A DNA stretch of 64,000 nt from the NCBI GenBank assembly GCA_026706665.1, contig JAPOYI010000147.1, positions 1 through 64,000 of the forward strand, given 5' to 3'. This stretch comes from Gammaproteobacteria bacterium. Lineage in GTDB: Bacteria; Pseudomonadota; Gammaproteobacteria; Pseudomonadales; Azotimanducaceae. This document shows, piece by piece, positions 45,639 to 55,700 of this stretch (positions are counted from its first letter, which is position 1; each line of letters opens with the position of its first letter). A model generated the notes under the pieces. It had not been told where the DNA came from and ran no database searches. It was given only the letters and a program-made list of their open reading frames with translations. The translations under genes and the position numbers were made by a program.

Positions 45639-47885
45639 ATGCTACTCATTCGACGAATCGAGATAGTGAATTTCGCTTGCTTCGATCATATCGAGATCGC
45701 GCCGTCGGCGAACTCAGACAGACGCCTGACCGTAATTCGGGCCGAGAACGGCTCCGGCAAGACCACGCTGCTCCGAGCTATCCGCTGGGGCATGTACGGG
45801 GAAAGGGGTCTTCCGGGCAACCCGGGCACCTTCTCATTGCATCCGGCCGCCTGGCGACCCGACGCTACAGGTATCGAAACTAGTGTTTCCATTCTGTTCG
45901 AGACGGATGGATCAAGCCGCCACCATCTCGAAGGCAAACCGACGAACATCGAATACGAACTGCGCCGGACAGTAACGACGATCCGCAAGGAACCAACGTC
46001 GAAGGACGGGCCGGACTTTCAGCGCACCGGCGAGGACGCGCAGTTGCTGGAGAGGGAACGCGATGGCTCTTGGACTCCAAACCCACACGGCGTCGGGCGC
46101 GTGATCGAGGAACTGCTGCCTTGGGGGCTCCGAGACTTCTTCGTCATGGACGCAGACGAAGCAACGGACTTCGTCGGGGGCAGCGAAAACAAAGTCGTGC
46201 AGCGCCGAGATGTCATTGGAAAGACCTCGTTTGCCGTCCGGGCGCTTTTGGGGCTCGAAGTCTTTGACCGCGCGGCCGACCGTGTTTCGTCGCTCCGCCA
46301 GAACTTCGGACGAGACGCGACCAAGGCTACCCGCAACGCTGGATTGCAGGCGATGCAGACGGAATTGGACCGCGTCAGTGCCAAGCTGGCCGAAGTCGAA
46401 AAACGGTTGGAGGAAAACCGCCACAAGAGGCTCGACACGTCGGCGAGCCTGGATGAAGCACGGGGCGACCTGGAGGCGATCATCGGCAGCCTAGGTGCCC
46501 ATGATGAGTTAAGGCAACGCCTGGCGGACAACGAAAAGCATGCGAAGAGAGCCAATGAGCAACGGCGCAGCGCCGCCCAAGACCTTTCTCGTGATCTCAC
46601 GAGAATTGACCTGCTCGCGTCCTTGGCCGCGCGAGAGGTTCAGCATGTCGAGACAACCCTACAGCCGCTCTACGACGACGGTTCGATCCCCGTCCGACAT
46701 CTTGCGTTCGTCAAGAGTCTGCTCGAGAACGGGATGTGCGTGTGCGGTCAAGACCTCTCCTCGCCTAGCGAGCACACCGACCATATCCAGCATGTAATCG
46801 ACAGTTCCACCGGACAGGCGGAACACGCGAATCATCTTGCCGAGACCCTCCACGCCGCCGCCGCCCTTTGTCGGCATCGAGACGGCGAGGAGTGGGAGCG
46901 GCGGGCCAGCGATCACGCACAGGCCGTCTACGTCCTCAACGAAGAGTTCGATAACCTCGCGCAGGTGCGCCGCGACATCGACGCCAGGCTTGACGACATC
47001 GACGACAATCAAGTCGAGAACGCTCGGGGCCACATCGACATGCTTACACAGAGCCTGAGTCAGCTTGACCGTCAACTGGCGAGCGACCACGAAGCGCAGG
47101 AGTTACTCACCACCGACAAGAACAAATTGGATGCCGAAATGCGCATTGCTAGACGACAGGAAGCGGAAGCCCGTGACTTGGAGCGCTACGAAGAAACCGC
47201 AGCTATGCTCGTTCAGATTCTCCAACAGGCTTACGCGCGCATTCAGGACGAGCAGGTGGGCGAACTGAGTGACGCTATGAACACACTGTTTGCGAGCATG
47301 GCGGCGAACGTGGTTGACGACGAGGCGGTCGAACACAACCAACGCAAGGCCACGCTGAGGATGATCGCGGGGGTCGGACTCCAGCCGGTAGAAGACACAG
47401 CGGCAGAATATGAGATATTCGCGCTCAACAGCCGCGGCAGATCGATGCCGCCGACCGAGATAAACGGGGCATCGCGCAGGATCCTGGCGCTGTCGTTCGT
47501 GCTGGGACTGTGCAAGGTCAGCCGTACCACGGCCCCGCTCGTTGCAGACTCACTGTTGAACTTCATGTCTGGTTCCGTCCGTACCAACACCTTGCGCGTC
47601 ACCGCCGAGGCCGCGAACCAGCCCATACTGCTCCTTACTGGTTCGGACCTGGAGTCGCAGAACGAAATCGAACTCGTCGATCGCTATGCGGGAGCCACGT
47701 ACACGCTGACGGGGCAATGGCAGCATGTCGACTACGGTGGTGACGTCGTGAACCAGACCGACCGCCGCCAAGTGTCGCTGCTCTGTAGCTGCGGTCCGCG
47801 CGAGTATTGCCAAACCTGCGAACGTCGGGGCCAAGCCGAGGATGCGCGGTGGACCCGGCGTCAAGGATCGGAGGCGCAGCAATGA
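45639..47885 (+). CDS. DndD-like SMC/Rad50-type ATPase
   Basis: A 748-residue ATPase. It opens with LIRRIEIVNFACFDHIEI, has Walker A ENGSGKTT at 36-43, long coiled coils (roughly 220-350 and 390-530) and a hinge cysteine pair CVCG at 367-370 resembling half a Rad50 zinc hook. The signature/Walker B region near 630-650 includes INGASRRILALSFVLGL and PLVADSLLNFMSGSVR. DndD in phosphorothioation systems has this design and its ATPase works with DndC and DndE at the target DNA. It begins directly after the 71-residue gene and overlaps the last gene by four bases. Confidence 0.8.
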   Translation: MLLIRRIEIVNFACFDHIEIAPSANSDRRLTVIRAENGSGKTTLLRAIRWGMYGERGLPGNPGTFSLHPAAWRPDATGIETSVSILFETDGSSRHHLEGKPTNIEYELRRTVTTIRKEPTSKDGPDFQRTGEDAQLLERERDGSWTPNPHGVGRVIEELLPWGLRDFFVMDADEATDFVGGSENKVVQRRDVIGKTSFAVRALLGLEVFDRAADRVSSLRQNFGRDATKATRNAGLQAMQTELDRVSAKLAEVEKRLEENRHKRLDTSASLDEARGDLEAIIGSLGAHDELRQRLADNEKHAKRANEQRRSAAQDLSRDLTRIDLLASLAAREVQHVETTLQPLYDDGSIPVRHLAFVKSLLENGMCVCGQDLSSPSEHTDHIQHVIDSSTGQAEHANHLAETLHAAAALCRHRDGEEWERRASDHAQAVYVLNEEFDNLAQVRRDIDARLDDIDDNQVENARGHIDMLTQSLSQLDRQLASDHEAQELLTTDKNKLDAEMRIARRQEAEARDLERYEETAAMLVQILQQAYARIQDEQVGELSDAMNTLFASMAANVVDDEAVEHNQRKATLRMIAGVGLQPVEDTAAEYEIFALNSRGRSMPPTEINGASRRILALSFVLGLCKVSRTTAPLVADSLLNFMSGSVRTNTLRVTAEAANQPILLLTGSDLESQNEIELVDRYAGATYTLTGQWQHVDYGGDVVNQTDRRQVSLLCSCGPREYCQTCERRGQAEDARWTRRQGSEAQQ

Positions 47886-48370
47886 GCGAATTCTTCGCCG
47901 ACCTGCTACGCACAACTAGCCATGGCCTTGTTTTGCCCCGGGAAGACGAGGACGCCATCAACCGCTATGTCGCGATGCACGCCGGCGATCGGACGAACGT
48001 CGAGAGCCGTCCATTTCCCAGGCAAGTGGACTTCTGGGCGTTTTGCATCGCTACCGCATTGGCGTTGAAGCTCCAACCTCGGGACGGCTTGCCCTCCCGT
48101 TGGGGCAAGGCGTTCATTTACACGAATCAGGGCATCGTCGACAACGACCTCGCCTCCCTGCTCGCCATCGTCGCAGTGGCGAAGATCGGCCTGGACGATC
48201 CTGGCGTGACGGAAAGCCGACGGATCGTCGAGCTCGCAAACCGTCTTGCCGCCGCCGGCTGCCCCGAGGTGCTCCGCAAGCTGCAGAACAGTCCGCTTCG
48301 AACGACTCCACTGGATCAAGCTCTGGAATTCGCCCGCTCGCTGCAGGAACAGGTTTACGACGATAGCTGA
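47882..48370 (+). CDS. last gene of the island, unknown (possible DndE counterpart)
   Basis: A 162-residue mostly helical protein, ATGA-coupled to the DndD-like gene. Notable stretches are RPFPRQVDFWAFCIATALALKL, WGKAFIYTNQGIVDNDLASLLAIVAVAK and PEVLRKLQNSPLRTTPLDQALEFARSLQE. Its position after DndD is that of DndE in classical clusters, but it is longer and I see no clear DndE sequence match. The final residues (about YDDS) are encoded at the junction with the broken sulfur-binding HNH gene, so its natural C-terminus may have been altered. Confidence 0.65.
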   Translation: MSEFFADLLRTTSHGLVLPREDEDAINRYVAMHAGDRTNVESRPFPRQVDFWAFCIATALALKLQPRDGLPSRWGKAFIYTNQGIVDNDLASLLAIVAVAKIGLDDPGVTESRRIVELANRLAAAGCPEVLRKLQNSPLRTTPLDQALEFARSLQEQVYDDS

Positions 48371-48988
48371 ATCGCCGAGCCGGATGTCGTAGTTGCACAC
48401 GGCGCATCGACGCTCATAGGCGCGCAGGACGGCGGTGCGAAAGTTCGGATCACGCGCGAGAGGGGCATCCAGCACCACCCAATCGAACCGGAGTCCAACC
48501 GCGGCACGAATGTCGTCGTGGAGTGATTCGGGGAAGTGACCCTGGAGGAGCAGTTGCGCAGCGCTCGCCACCAGCTCCGGATCGGCGAGCAGCATTCGAT
48601 GGACGCTTTCGGGAAGTCCACCCTCCACGCGATGTTGCAAGAGCGATCTCTTGTGCAGATCGCCCGAGCGTGTCTGCGGCAGTCCGATGTCGTTCGGAAT
48701 CTCCCGGAGACCGTCCCCGCGCAAGCGTCCGAAAGGGTACTCCGCATGATGGACCTTGGACGGCGGACCAAAGAGAAGCAACAGATTCGAGAGCCGACCC
48801 TCAACCTCCTCGAATCGCGCGAGCCGCGGCTTTCCCTGTTGCAGGTGCCCAAGGGCCAACAGCAGGAGCAGGGGCTTGTGAGGAGCACGCATACCTCTGG
48901 CTCGCCACACGTTGAGCTTGCGAATCCGTACCAGGAAGTCCTCTCTGTCCACGAGGCGAACCTTGACGCGAGTCGCGTCCCTGCGCAA
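48371..48988 (-). pseudogene. sulfur-binding-domain HNH endonuclease (ScoMcrA-like), truncated in the HNH domain
   Basis: The first 206 residues read as a phosphorothioated-DNA-binding restriction endonuclease. The sulfur-binding domain includes KLNVWRARGMRAPHKPLLLLLALGHL (residues 25-50) and YPFGRLRGDGLREI (84-97). Then the start of the HNH domain follows with NFRTAVLRAYERRCAVCNYDIRLGD (182-206), containing the first Cys pair. Here the similarity stops: the expected AAHI...NGL..C..HH part is missing, and the frame runs on to 47906 as antisense of the last island gene. Proteins of this class cut phosphorothioate-modified DNA, so loss beside a phosphorothioation-like operon is biologically sensible. 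It is convergent with the operon. Confidence 0.8.
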
Positions 48989-49074
48989 CGAAAAGCGTCA
49001 GCGACCGGCGGCGTTTGCGCCATGGACGACGAGCGGGGCCGCCGCCAGCTCCCGCAGCCTCGTACCGGGCGAAC

Positions 49075-50082
49075 TCAGGTCGATGCGCCGGCTTCCTCGT
49101 CGACGAATAGCTCCTTGTTTGCCCTGGGCAGGAACAGGACGCCGATATAGGCATTGAACAGCACGAAGAACGTGTGCATGACAAGGCTGAATGCGCCCAC
49201 TTCGGGGTAGTCCGGAAACAGCACCGTCCAGATCACCAGCGCGCCCGCATGGAACGGCAGCGGCAGCGCCGCCGCGAGGAATATGACCGGCAGGAACGCC
49301 AGCATCTGACCCAGCGACACGTCGACCTGGAAGAGCTGCAGGGCGACCGTGTAGACCACGACCGCACCGAGCAGGTTCGGCGCCTTGAACAGTACGGTGA
49401 GCAGGTAGTGAACCGGTCGCGCGCGGCGAAACGCGACGAGCAGGGACTTGTCCCGCAGTTTCGATCCCTTGAGCAGCACGCCTCGAAAGTAGGCGATGTG
49501 CAGGGGCAGGTAGACCAGCGCGACTGCGAACACCGCCGGCAGAATAACGTCGAGCGGCAACAGGCTGGACGCGTCCACGACCACGCCGAAATCAAGCAGG
49601 ACCCCGCCGGCGGAGAACATCAGCAACTGGTATATCTCCAGCAGGCCGAGGAAGATCATGCTTGACAGCGCCTGCCAACCGGCGACCCGATGACGCTTCA
49701 ACAGGTAGAGCGACATCGCGCCCTTGCCCACCTGCTCGCTGACCAGCGAAAGGACGTAGGCACTGGCTCGAATCGGCAAGACGCTGGTGAACTTCAGATC
49801 CGGGGCGTTGAACCAGCGCACCACGCGCCAGGTGACATGCGCATCGACGAGGAAAAAGAACACGGAGTAGGGAACCATCACGGCGAGCCACAGCGTCCAG
49901 TTCGCGCCGGCGAAGAAGACCACCAGGTACTCGATCGCCGTCAGCCCGTCCCTGGCCGCCGCGGCTTCTATGCGGGTATAGACATAGTAGAAGCAGGCAA
50001 CCGCCACCATCCACGTAATCGCGCGGAAGACGTAACCGCGCCATTGACGGTCTCCGGCCACGGTATCTGTGGATTCGTTCAC
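49075..50082 (-). CDS. flippase-like polytopic membrane protein
   Basis: A 335-residue inner-membrane protein with about eight hydrophobic segments, resembling the transmembrane domain family of lysylphosphatidylglycerol synthases and related flippase-like proteins. Supporting stretches are LSLVSEQVGKGAMSLYLLKRH, where the family has a conserved small-residue helix, and LALPLPFHAGALVIWTV-like segments near the C-terminus. It overlaps the upstream MFS gene by four bases. Role and substrate are unknown. Confidence 0.6.
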   Translation of the reverse strand: MNESTDTVAGDRQWRGYVFRAITWMVAVACFYYVYTRIEAAAARDGLTAIEYLVVFFAGANWTLWLAVMVPYSVFFFLVDAHVTWRVVRWFNAPDLKFTSVLPIRASAYVLSLVSEQVGKGAMSLYLLKRHRVAGWQALSSMIFLGLLEIYQLLMFSAGGVLLDFGVVVDASSLLPLDVILPAVFAVALVYLPLHIAYFRGVLLKGSKLRDKSLLVAFRRARPVHYLLTVLFKAPNLLGAVVVYTVALQLFQVDVSLGQMLAFLPVIFLAAALPLPFHAGALVIWTVLFPDYPEVGAFSLVMHTFFVLFNAYIGVLFLPRANKELFVDEEAGAST

Positions 50083-51422
50083 GAACTTGTCCCGGAACTG
50101 AATCCCTGGTCAATGCGGCGAACGGCGCGCAGCGCGTACCACAACACCAGGGTTGCCCCGGTGAACAGGGCCCCGGCCAGGCCCAGCCCGATCTGGATGC
50201 TGACGGTCTCGGCGACATAGCCGATCGGCAGTACCCCCAGCGGCATCAGGCCGTGGGTCATCGTGTCGATGGACATGATGCGGCCGCGCATGCGCGGCGA
50301 GGCGTGCAGCACGACGATGGTGCGATTCATCGACATGCCGACCGACGAAATGAAGCCTATTGCGCCGACCGCGATCATCGCCCAGAAGTCGGTGGTGCAG
50401 GCGGCAAGCCAGATCAGGGCCACCCCCCAGAACAAGGAGTTGAAGAACAGCCAGAAACCCTTGCGCCGAAGTCCGCCGAGCTTGGACAGCGTGAGCGATC
50501 CCGCGATCGCCCCGACACCCATGGCCGCCATCAGCAGGCCCAGATCGTCCGGTCCGCCGTTCAGCACGTCCGAGTTGAACGCGGGCATCAGCATCTGGAC
50601 CGGCGCACCGAGCACGAACGACACGATGGTCAACAGGATCAGCCCGCCGATCACCGGCGATCGCCGGACGTAGCGGGTACCCGCCGTGACCTGCTGGAAC
50701 ACGCCCGTGTCGCGCCTGCGCTGCGCCTTGCCCTTGTGCTGCATCGACATGACGGTTCCGGCCGCGACGAAATACAGCACCGACAACACGAAATAGACGA
50801 TCCCCACGGCGAAGTGGGAACTCGTGTCCCCGCCCGCGATCACTGCGATCATGCCACCCGCCAACGCCGGTCCCAGGATGCGCGAGAGATTCCACGCGGC
50901 CGTATTGAATGCCATGGCGTTGAACATCAACGGCTCGCCGACGATATCGGGAATGAAGGCGTTGCGTGCCGGTATCGACAGCGCGTTCATCGATCCGTGG
51001 ATCAATCCAACCCAGATGAAGTGCCAGAACTGGACATGGCCGGTAATGACGATCACCGCCATGAGCAAGGTGGCGATCCCGTTGATGGCCTGACCGATGA
51101 GGATGATCTCGCGTTTTCGCGCACGGTCGGCCAGCACCCCGCCGACCAGCGACAGGAAAATCTGCGGCAGCGTCGAGGCGAGCGACACCCAGGCCAGTTT
51201 CATCGGGGAAGTGGTCATCTCGTACACGAGCCAGCCCTGCGCCACGAGTTGCATGTTCATGGCGAATGCCGACCCGACCATGCCGCTCCACAACAGCCGG
51301 TAGTCGCGCAGTTTGAGCGAGGCGAGCATCGACCGGTCGACGGGCGCCGCTTCGCCGTCCAGCGCCGCGACACGGTCGCGACGCCCGACAAGTCCGCGGC
51401 GCATACGCACCGCCCGCAGCAT
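50079..51422 (-). CDS. MFS exporter, MFS_3/EntS-like
   Basis: A transporter of about 447 residues with 12 hydrophobic segments. The core begins MLASLKLRDYRLLWSGMVGSAFAMNMQLVAQGWLVYEMT and includes GGVLADRARKREIILIGQAINGI, the typical loop of the EntS-like branch. These are mostly proton-driven exporters of siderophores or drugs. ATG 51422 is used, but a start at 51329 (MLASLKL) is as likely because the first 31 residues are basic and unlike the family. It is coupled to the flippase-like gene by ATGA. Confidence 0.8.
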   Translation of the reverse strand: MLRAVRMRRGLVGRRDRVAALDGEAAPVDRSMLASLKLRDYRLLWSGMVGSAFAMNMQLVAQGWLVYEMTTSPMKLAWVSLASTLPQIFLSLVGGVLADRARKREIILIGQAINGIATLLMAVIVITGHVQFWHFIWVGLIHGSMNALSIPARNAFIPDIVGEPLMFNAMAFNTAAWNLSRILGPALAGGMIAVIAGGDTSSHFAVGIVYFVLSVLYFVAAGTVMSMQHKGKAQRRRDTGVFQQVTAGTRYVRRSPVIGGLILLTIVSFVLGAPVQMLMPAFNSDVLNGGPDDLGLLMAAMGVGAIAGSLTLSKLGGLRRKGFWLFFNSLFWGVALIWLAACTTDFWAMIAVGAIGFISSVGMSMNRTIVVLHASPRMRGRIMSIDTMTHGLMPLGVLPIGYVAETVSIQIGLGLAGALFTGATLVLWYALRAVRRIDQGFSSGTSS

Positions 51423-51576
51423 CCTCAACAAGATTGACCAGAACCCGATGCCAAACCGTGCATCCTACCGCACGCGCCGCCACGGACGCGAAACGGAGTA
51501 ACGAACAGGGAAGTGCAGGTGCCCCAGGTCGGCGGCGGACCGGGTCCGCCCGACGGCTATGCCCTGGCGGCGGCGC

Positions 51577-51756
51577 TCATGACCTGGCGGACAGGAACGT
51601 GGGGGCGCGCGATTCCAGGCCCACGGCAGCTTGATCCAGAAGCGCAGCTTTCTCCTTCGGGTCGTCAACGAGGATGTACATCAACGCCAGCGCGCCGATT
51701 GTCGCAAGCGTGAGAATCACGGGTAGGGATGACAGGAGACGTTTAATTGTGTCCAC
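51577..51756 (-). CDS. small single-span membrane protein
   Basis: A 59-residue protein starting at GTG with GAGGA six bases upstream. One hydrophobic segment (LPVILTLATIGALALMYILV) is followed by a charged, possibly cytoplasmic tail. No family is recognised, and it stands alone between the MFS gene and the beta-lactamase fragment. The ribosome binding site and clean membrane segment make it credible despite its size. The next 200 bases upstream (51757-51958) carry nothing clear. Confidence 0.45.
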   Translation of the reverse strand: MDTIKRLLSSLPVILTLATIGALALMYILVDDPKEKAALLDQAAVGLESRAPTFLSARS

Positions 51757-51958
51757 GGATTGTCCTCGTCGACCGGTTGTTGCTTCATTTTCTCCAGGCC
51801 CGTCCAACATCCGAAGCACAATTCAAGGACTCCAGGACGGCGACCCGACAGACCCTTGCAGTGTCGCCCGCGGCTGACGCGCTGGATCCAGGGGGCCAGG
51901 CCACCGCGGCGGGCGGCCGGGGCGCAATTGTAACCGCGATGACGTGTTCTGGCTAAGG

Positions 51959-52651
51959 TCAGTCCACGAGCGCCTGGTAGACGGCGGTCTTCAATTCGCG
52001 CCGAATGGGATAGGACGACGACGGTCGCAGTTGCGTCATGAAGACGACGATGAGCCGCTCCCGTGGATCCACCCAGAAGTAGGTGCTGGCCGCACCGCCC
52101 CAGCCGAAATCGCCGACCGAATCGATAACGTTGGCGGCGGCCGGATCAAGGACGACCGAAAAGCCCAGCCCGAAGCCGGTTCCCTCGAACGGCGCCTCGC
52201 TGTGCACGCGCTGTCCCATGGCAGCAAGATCCCGGTTGCCGGGCAGTTGGTTCGTAGTCATGTACTCCACGGTCTTGCGGCCGAGCAGACGGACTCCGTC
52301 GAGTTCCCCCCGCCCGAGCAGCATCTTCGAGAACCGGTGATAGTCGTCGATGGTCGCCACCATCCCGCCGCCACCGGACAGGAACTTCGGCCGGGTGAGG
52401 TACGGACGGGCTGCGGAATCGTCCTGCCTGGCGAAGCGTCCGTCCTCGAGGTATTCGTAGGGCGCGGCGAATCGCTCCACCGCGCCCGGCTGAACCATGA
52501 ATCCGGAGTCCACCATCCCCAGCGGCCCGCTGATGCGTTCGCGCACGAATACGTCGAGGTCCATGTCCGAAAGCACCTGGACGAGCCACAGCAGCATATT
52601 CGATCGGTCAGGACCGGGTGTCGAGACCCAGCCCTTCACCGGATCGGGCAT
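51959..52651 (-). pseudogene. beta-lactamase/esterase-fold serine hydrolase, N-terminally truncated
   Basis: The 230 residues match the C-terminal half of class C-like serine hydrolases (EstB/PBP type): VFVRERISGPLGMVDSGF, FLSGGGGMVATIDDYHRFSKMLL, GFGLGFSVV and the GWGGAASTYFWVDP strand that lines the active site. The N-terminal half with the SxxK serine and the YxN tyrosine is missing, and the sequence upstream (52652-52764) does not supply it in any frame I can read. It is therefore very likely an inactive remnant. It lies just downstream of the RND pump gene on the same strand. Confidence 0.75.
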
Positions 52652-52764
52652 GCGAGGCGGATCGACAACGCGGCCAGCGGGTGGTCGCGCTCCGTGAAAC
52701 TACCTCCGTTGCGCGGTTGGAGAAGCCGCGCCAGCGGGTCGAACGCCGTATGGCGGGGGAAGCG

Positions 52765-55700
52765 CTATTCCCGGCGACCGTCGACCATCATCACCAGCGT
52801 CGGCAGGAGGAACAGGACGAATACGGTCGAGAACACGAGTCCGCCCAGCATGCTGACGACGAACGGAACCAGGAAGACCAGTTCGTCGCTGCGCTCGTAG
52901 AGCAGCGGAGAAAGCCCCACCACCGTCGTCAGGCTGGTAAGGACCACTGCCCGGAACCGGTGGCGTGCCGCCGCGGATGCCGCGGCGATGGCCGGGAGCA
53001 TCTCGTCTCCTCGCCGCAGGATGTTGTAGCGGTCCAGCAATACCAGCGCGTCGTTGACGATCACGCCACCCACCGCGATCACGCCGAATATGGACATGGC
53101 GGTGAAGTCCCACCCGAGCACCCAATGGCTGAACACGGCCCCGGCAAACGCCATCGGCAGTCCCGCCACCGCAATCAGGGGCTTCCAGTAACTGCGCAGG
53201 AACGCCGCCATCAGCGCATACATGGCGAGCAGCACGATGGGAACCAGTATCCCCAGGGTCTCCAGCATCTTCCTCTCGTCGCGGGCGCCGCCATCGACAT
53301 CGATCCTGAGCCCCGGGTATTTCGCGACCAGGTCGGGAATGACCTGCTCCGCGATCGCCCGCCTCGCCTGGCCGGGAGTGACGACTGCGATGTCCGCAAA
53401 ACCGCTCACCAGAGCCGTCTGCCTGCCGTCGATTCGCGTTATCTCCGCCAGCTCGCGCCGTTCGGTCAGCTGCGCCACCAGGGACAGCGGCACTTCGCCG
53501 CCACCCGGTCGATAAACGCGTTCACTCGCCAGTTCCTGCAGGCTGCGCCGCCGCTCGGCGGGATACCGGACCATGACCTTGATTTCCTCGCGCCCCCGCT
53601 GGATGCGCTGAACCTCGAGCCCGTGGAAGTTGGCGCGCAACTGTTTTCCGATCGCCGCCGGTGTCAGCCCCGCGGCCTTGCCGGCCGGGGTGATGCGAAT
53701 CTCCAAATGGCGTTTGCCGAGCGCCAGGCTGTCCGAAATCTCATACAGGCCCGGCAACTCCGCCATGCGCCCACTCAGTTCCGCGGCAGCCTCCCGCAGC
53801 AGTTCCGCGTCGTCGTGCTGGATCGCATACGCCACGTTCGGCTGGCGCTTTATGCCCGATGTCTGGTATTCGACCCCCCGGAGGCCGGAGACGTCGCCAA
53901 CGGTCAGGCGCCACGCCTGGGCGACTTCCTCGGGCGCGGCCACGCGCGCGGGCTGATCCTCGAGATGCAGCCGGACCGAGGCCAGGTGGCTGTTGTTGCT
54001 CACCTCGCCATGTGTCTGCGTCGACGCGAGATTGCCGACAACAATGCTGACGGACTTGACCGAAGTCCCTTCAAGCTGATCGTTGATCGTCCCTGCCGCA
54101 TCCACGAACCGTTCCGCGACCGCCAGCGTCTGCTCGAACGGCGAGCCGACCGGCAGGCGCAGGTCCGCCTGCACCATGCCGGCGCTGTAGGCGCCTTCGT
54201 TCAGTACGATGATGCGGACCGTTTCCGAGCGCAGCAGCGCGAGCGCGCCCAGCACGAACAGGGCACCGATCGCGAGCGTCCTCCAGACGTGATGTATGGA
54301 CCACGAGACCGCAGGGGCGACCACCTGGTCCCGAAACGTGTCCAGCCGCTCCCCGACCCAGTGCTCAATGGTGGTCAAGGGCGCGAGGCTCCAGGGCTTC
54401 TCGTGTGACAGGTGCGCGGGCAGGATGAAGAACGCCTCGATCAGCGAGACCCCAAGCACGAACAGCGCCACAAAGGGGATCACACTCACGATCTGGTACA
54501 CGCCCGCGGTCACGAACAGAAACGGCATCAGCGCAACGATCGTGGTGAGCACACCCACGGTGATCGGCCCTACCATGACCCGCGCGCCCGAAATCGCCGC
54601 CGCAAGCGCACTCCTGCCCCGGGCGCGTTCCGCGGCGATGCTCTCGCCGACCACCACGGCGTCGTCCACCACGATGCCGACCAGCAGGAACAGCGCGAAG
54701 ATCGTCCCCAGGTTGAGTGTCAGGTCCGCGAGATCGAAGAAAAGCAGTGCGCCGACGAAGGACAGCAGGATGCCAACGGTAATCCAGATGGCAACGCGAA
54801 GATCGAACACGACCACGAGCAGGAGGAAGACCAGCACCGTACCGATCATCGCGTTGCCGAGGACGTGCGATATCCTGTCGAGGGCCGATCGCGCCCTGTC
54901 GTTCCATACCTCCACGGATACGCCCTCGGGCGCGACGTAATCGGCGCGCCAGGCCATGATTTCGTCCGCCACCTCGGCGATGGACTGCTTCTCGGTGGCA
55001 TTGACGCGAACCAGGACCGCCGGGTCGCCGTCGACCCGGGTCCTGATATCCTGGTCGACGAAGCCGTCCCGTATCGTTGCGACGTCGCCGAGCGTCAGGA
55101 TGGTTCCGTCGAGCTGCGTGATGAGCGGAATGTCCTCGAACTCCTCGCCGACCCTGCGCTTGGCAACGGTGTGCAGGACCACTCCGCCAGCGTCGGTGCG
55201 CAGTTCTCCGAACGTCAGGTTGAGCGATGCGCGCCGCACGACGCTGGACACTTCCGTGATCGAGAGGTCATTGCGGCGCAGTTCCTCTTCGCTCAACTCT
55301 ATGGCGATCTCCCGGTCGCGGGTGCCTCTCAGCACTACCTGGGAAATGGACGGCAGCGCGAGCAACTCGTCGCGCACGTCTTCGGCGGCAGCGCGCAAAC
55401 CGTCCTCGGAAGCAACCGGCGACCTCACGGCCAGTGTCATTACTTCGAGTGCGGCGCGTTTGAGTTCCACCTCCGGCTGTTCCGCGATAGCTGGCGGAAA
55501 ATTCTCGATGGCGTCTACCGCGGTCTTGACATCGTCGAGTGTCGAGTCCGCATCTGCAAACGTCGCGAGTTCGATCTCGACCCTGCCGAGGCCTTCTTTC
55601 GCGACGGCCACGACCCGCTCTACCCCCGCAAGGCCAACCACGCTCTCCTCGATGCGACGGTTGATGTCCTCCTCGATCTCTTTCGGCGACGAACCCGGGG

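Noticed and set aside
47906-48370. C-terminal part of the sulfur-binding HNH reading frame
   Set aside because: It is antisense to the last island gene and carries none of the HNH residues, so it is read-through after truncation, not protein.
52652-53125. Minus-strand frames between the RND gene end and the beta-lactamase fragment
   Set aside because: They are shifted shadows of the RND gene and do not supply the missing SxxK half of the hydrolase.
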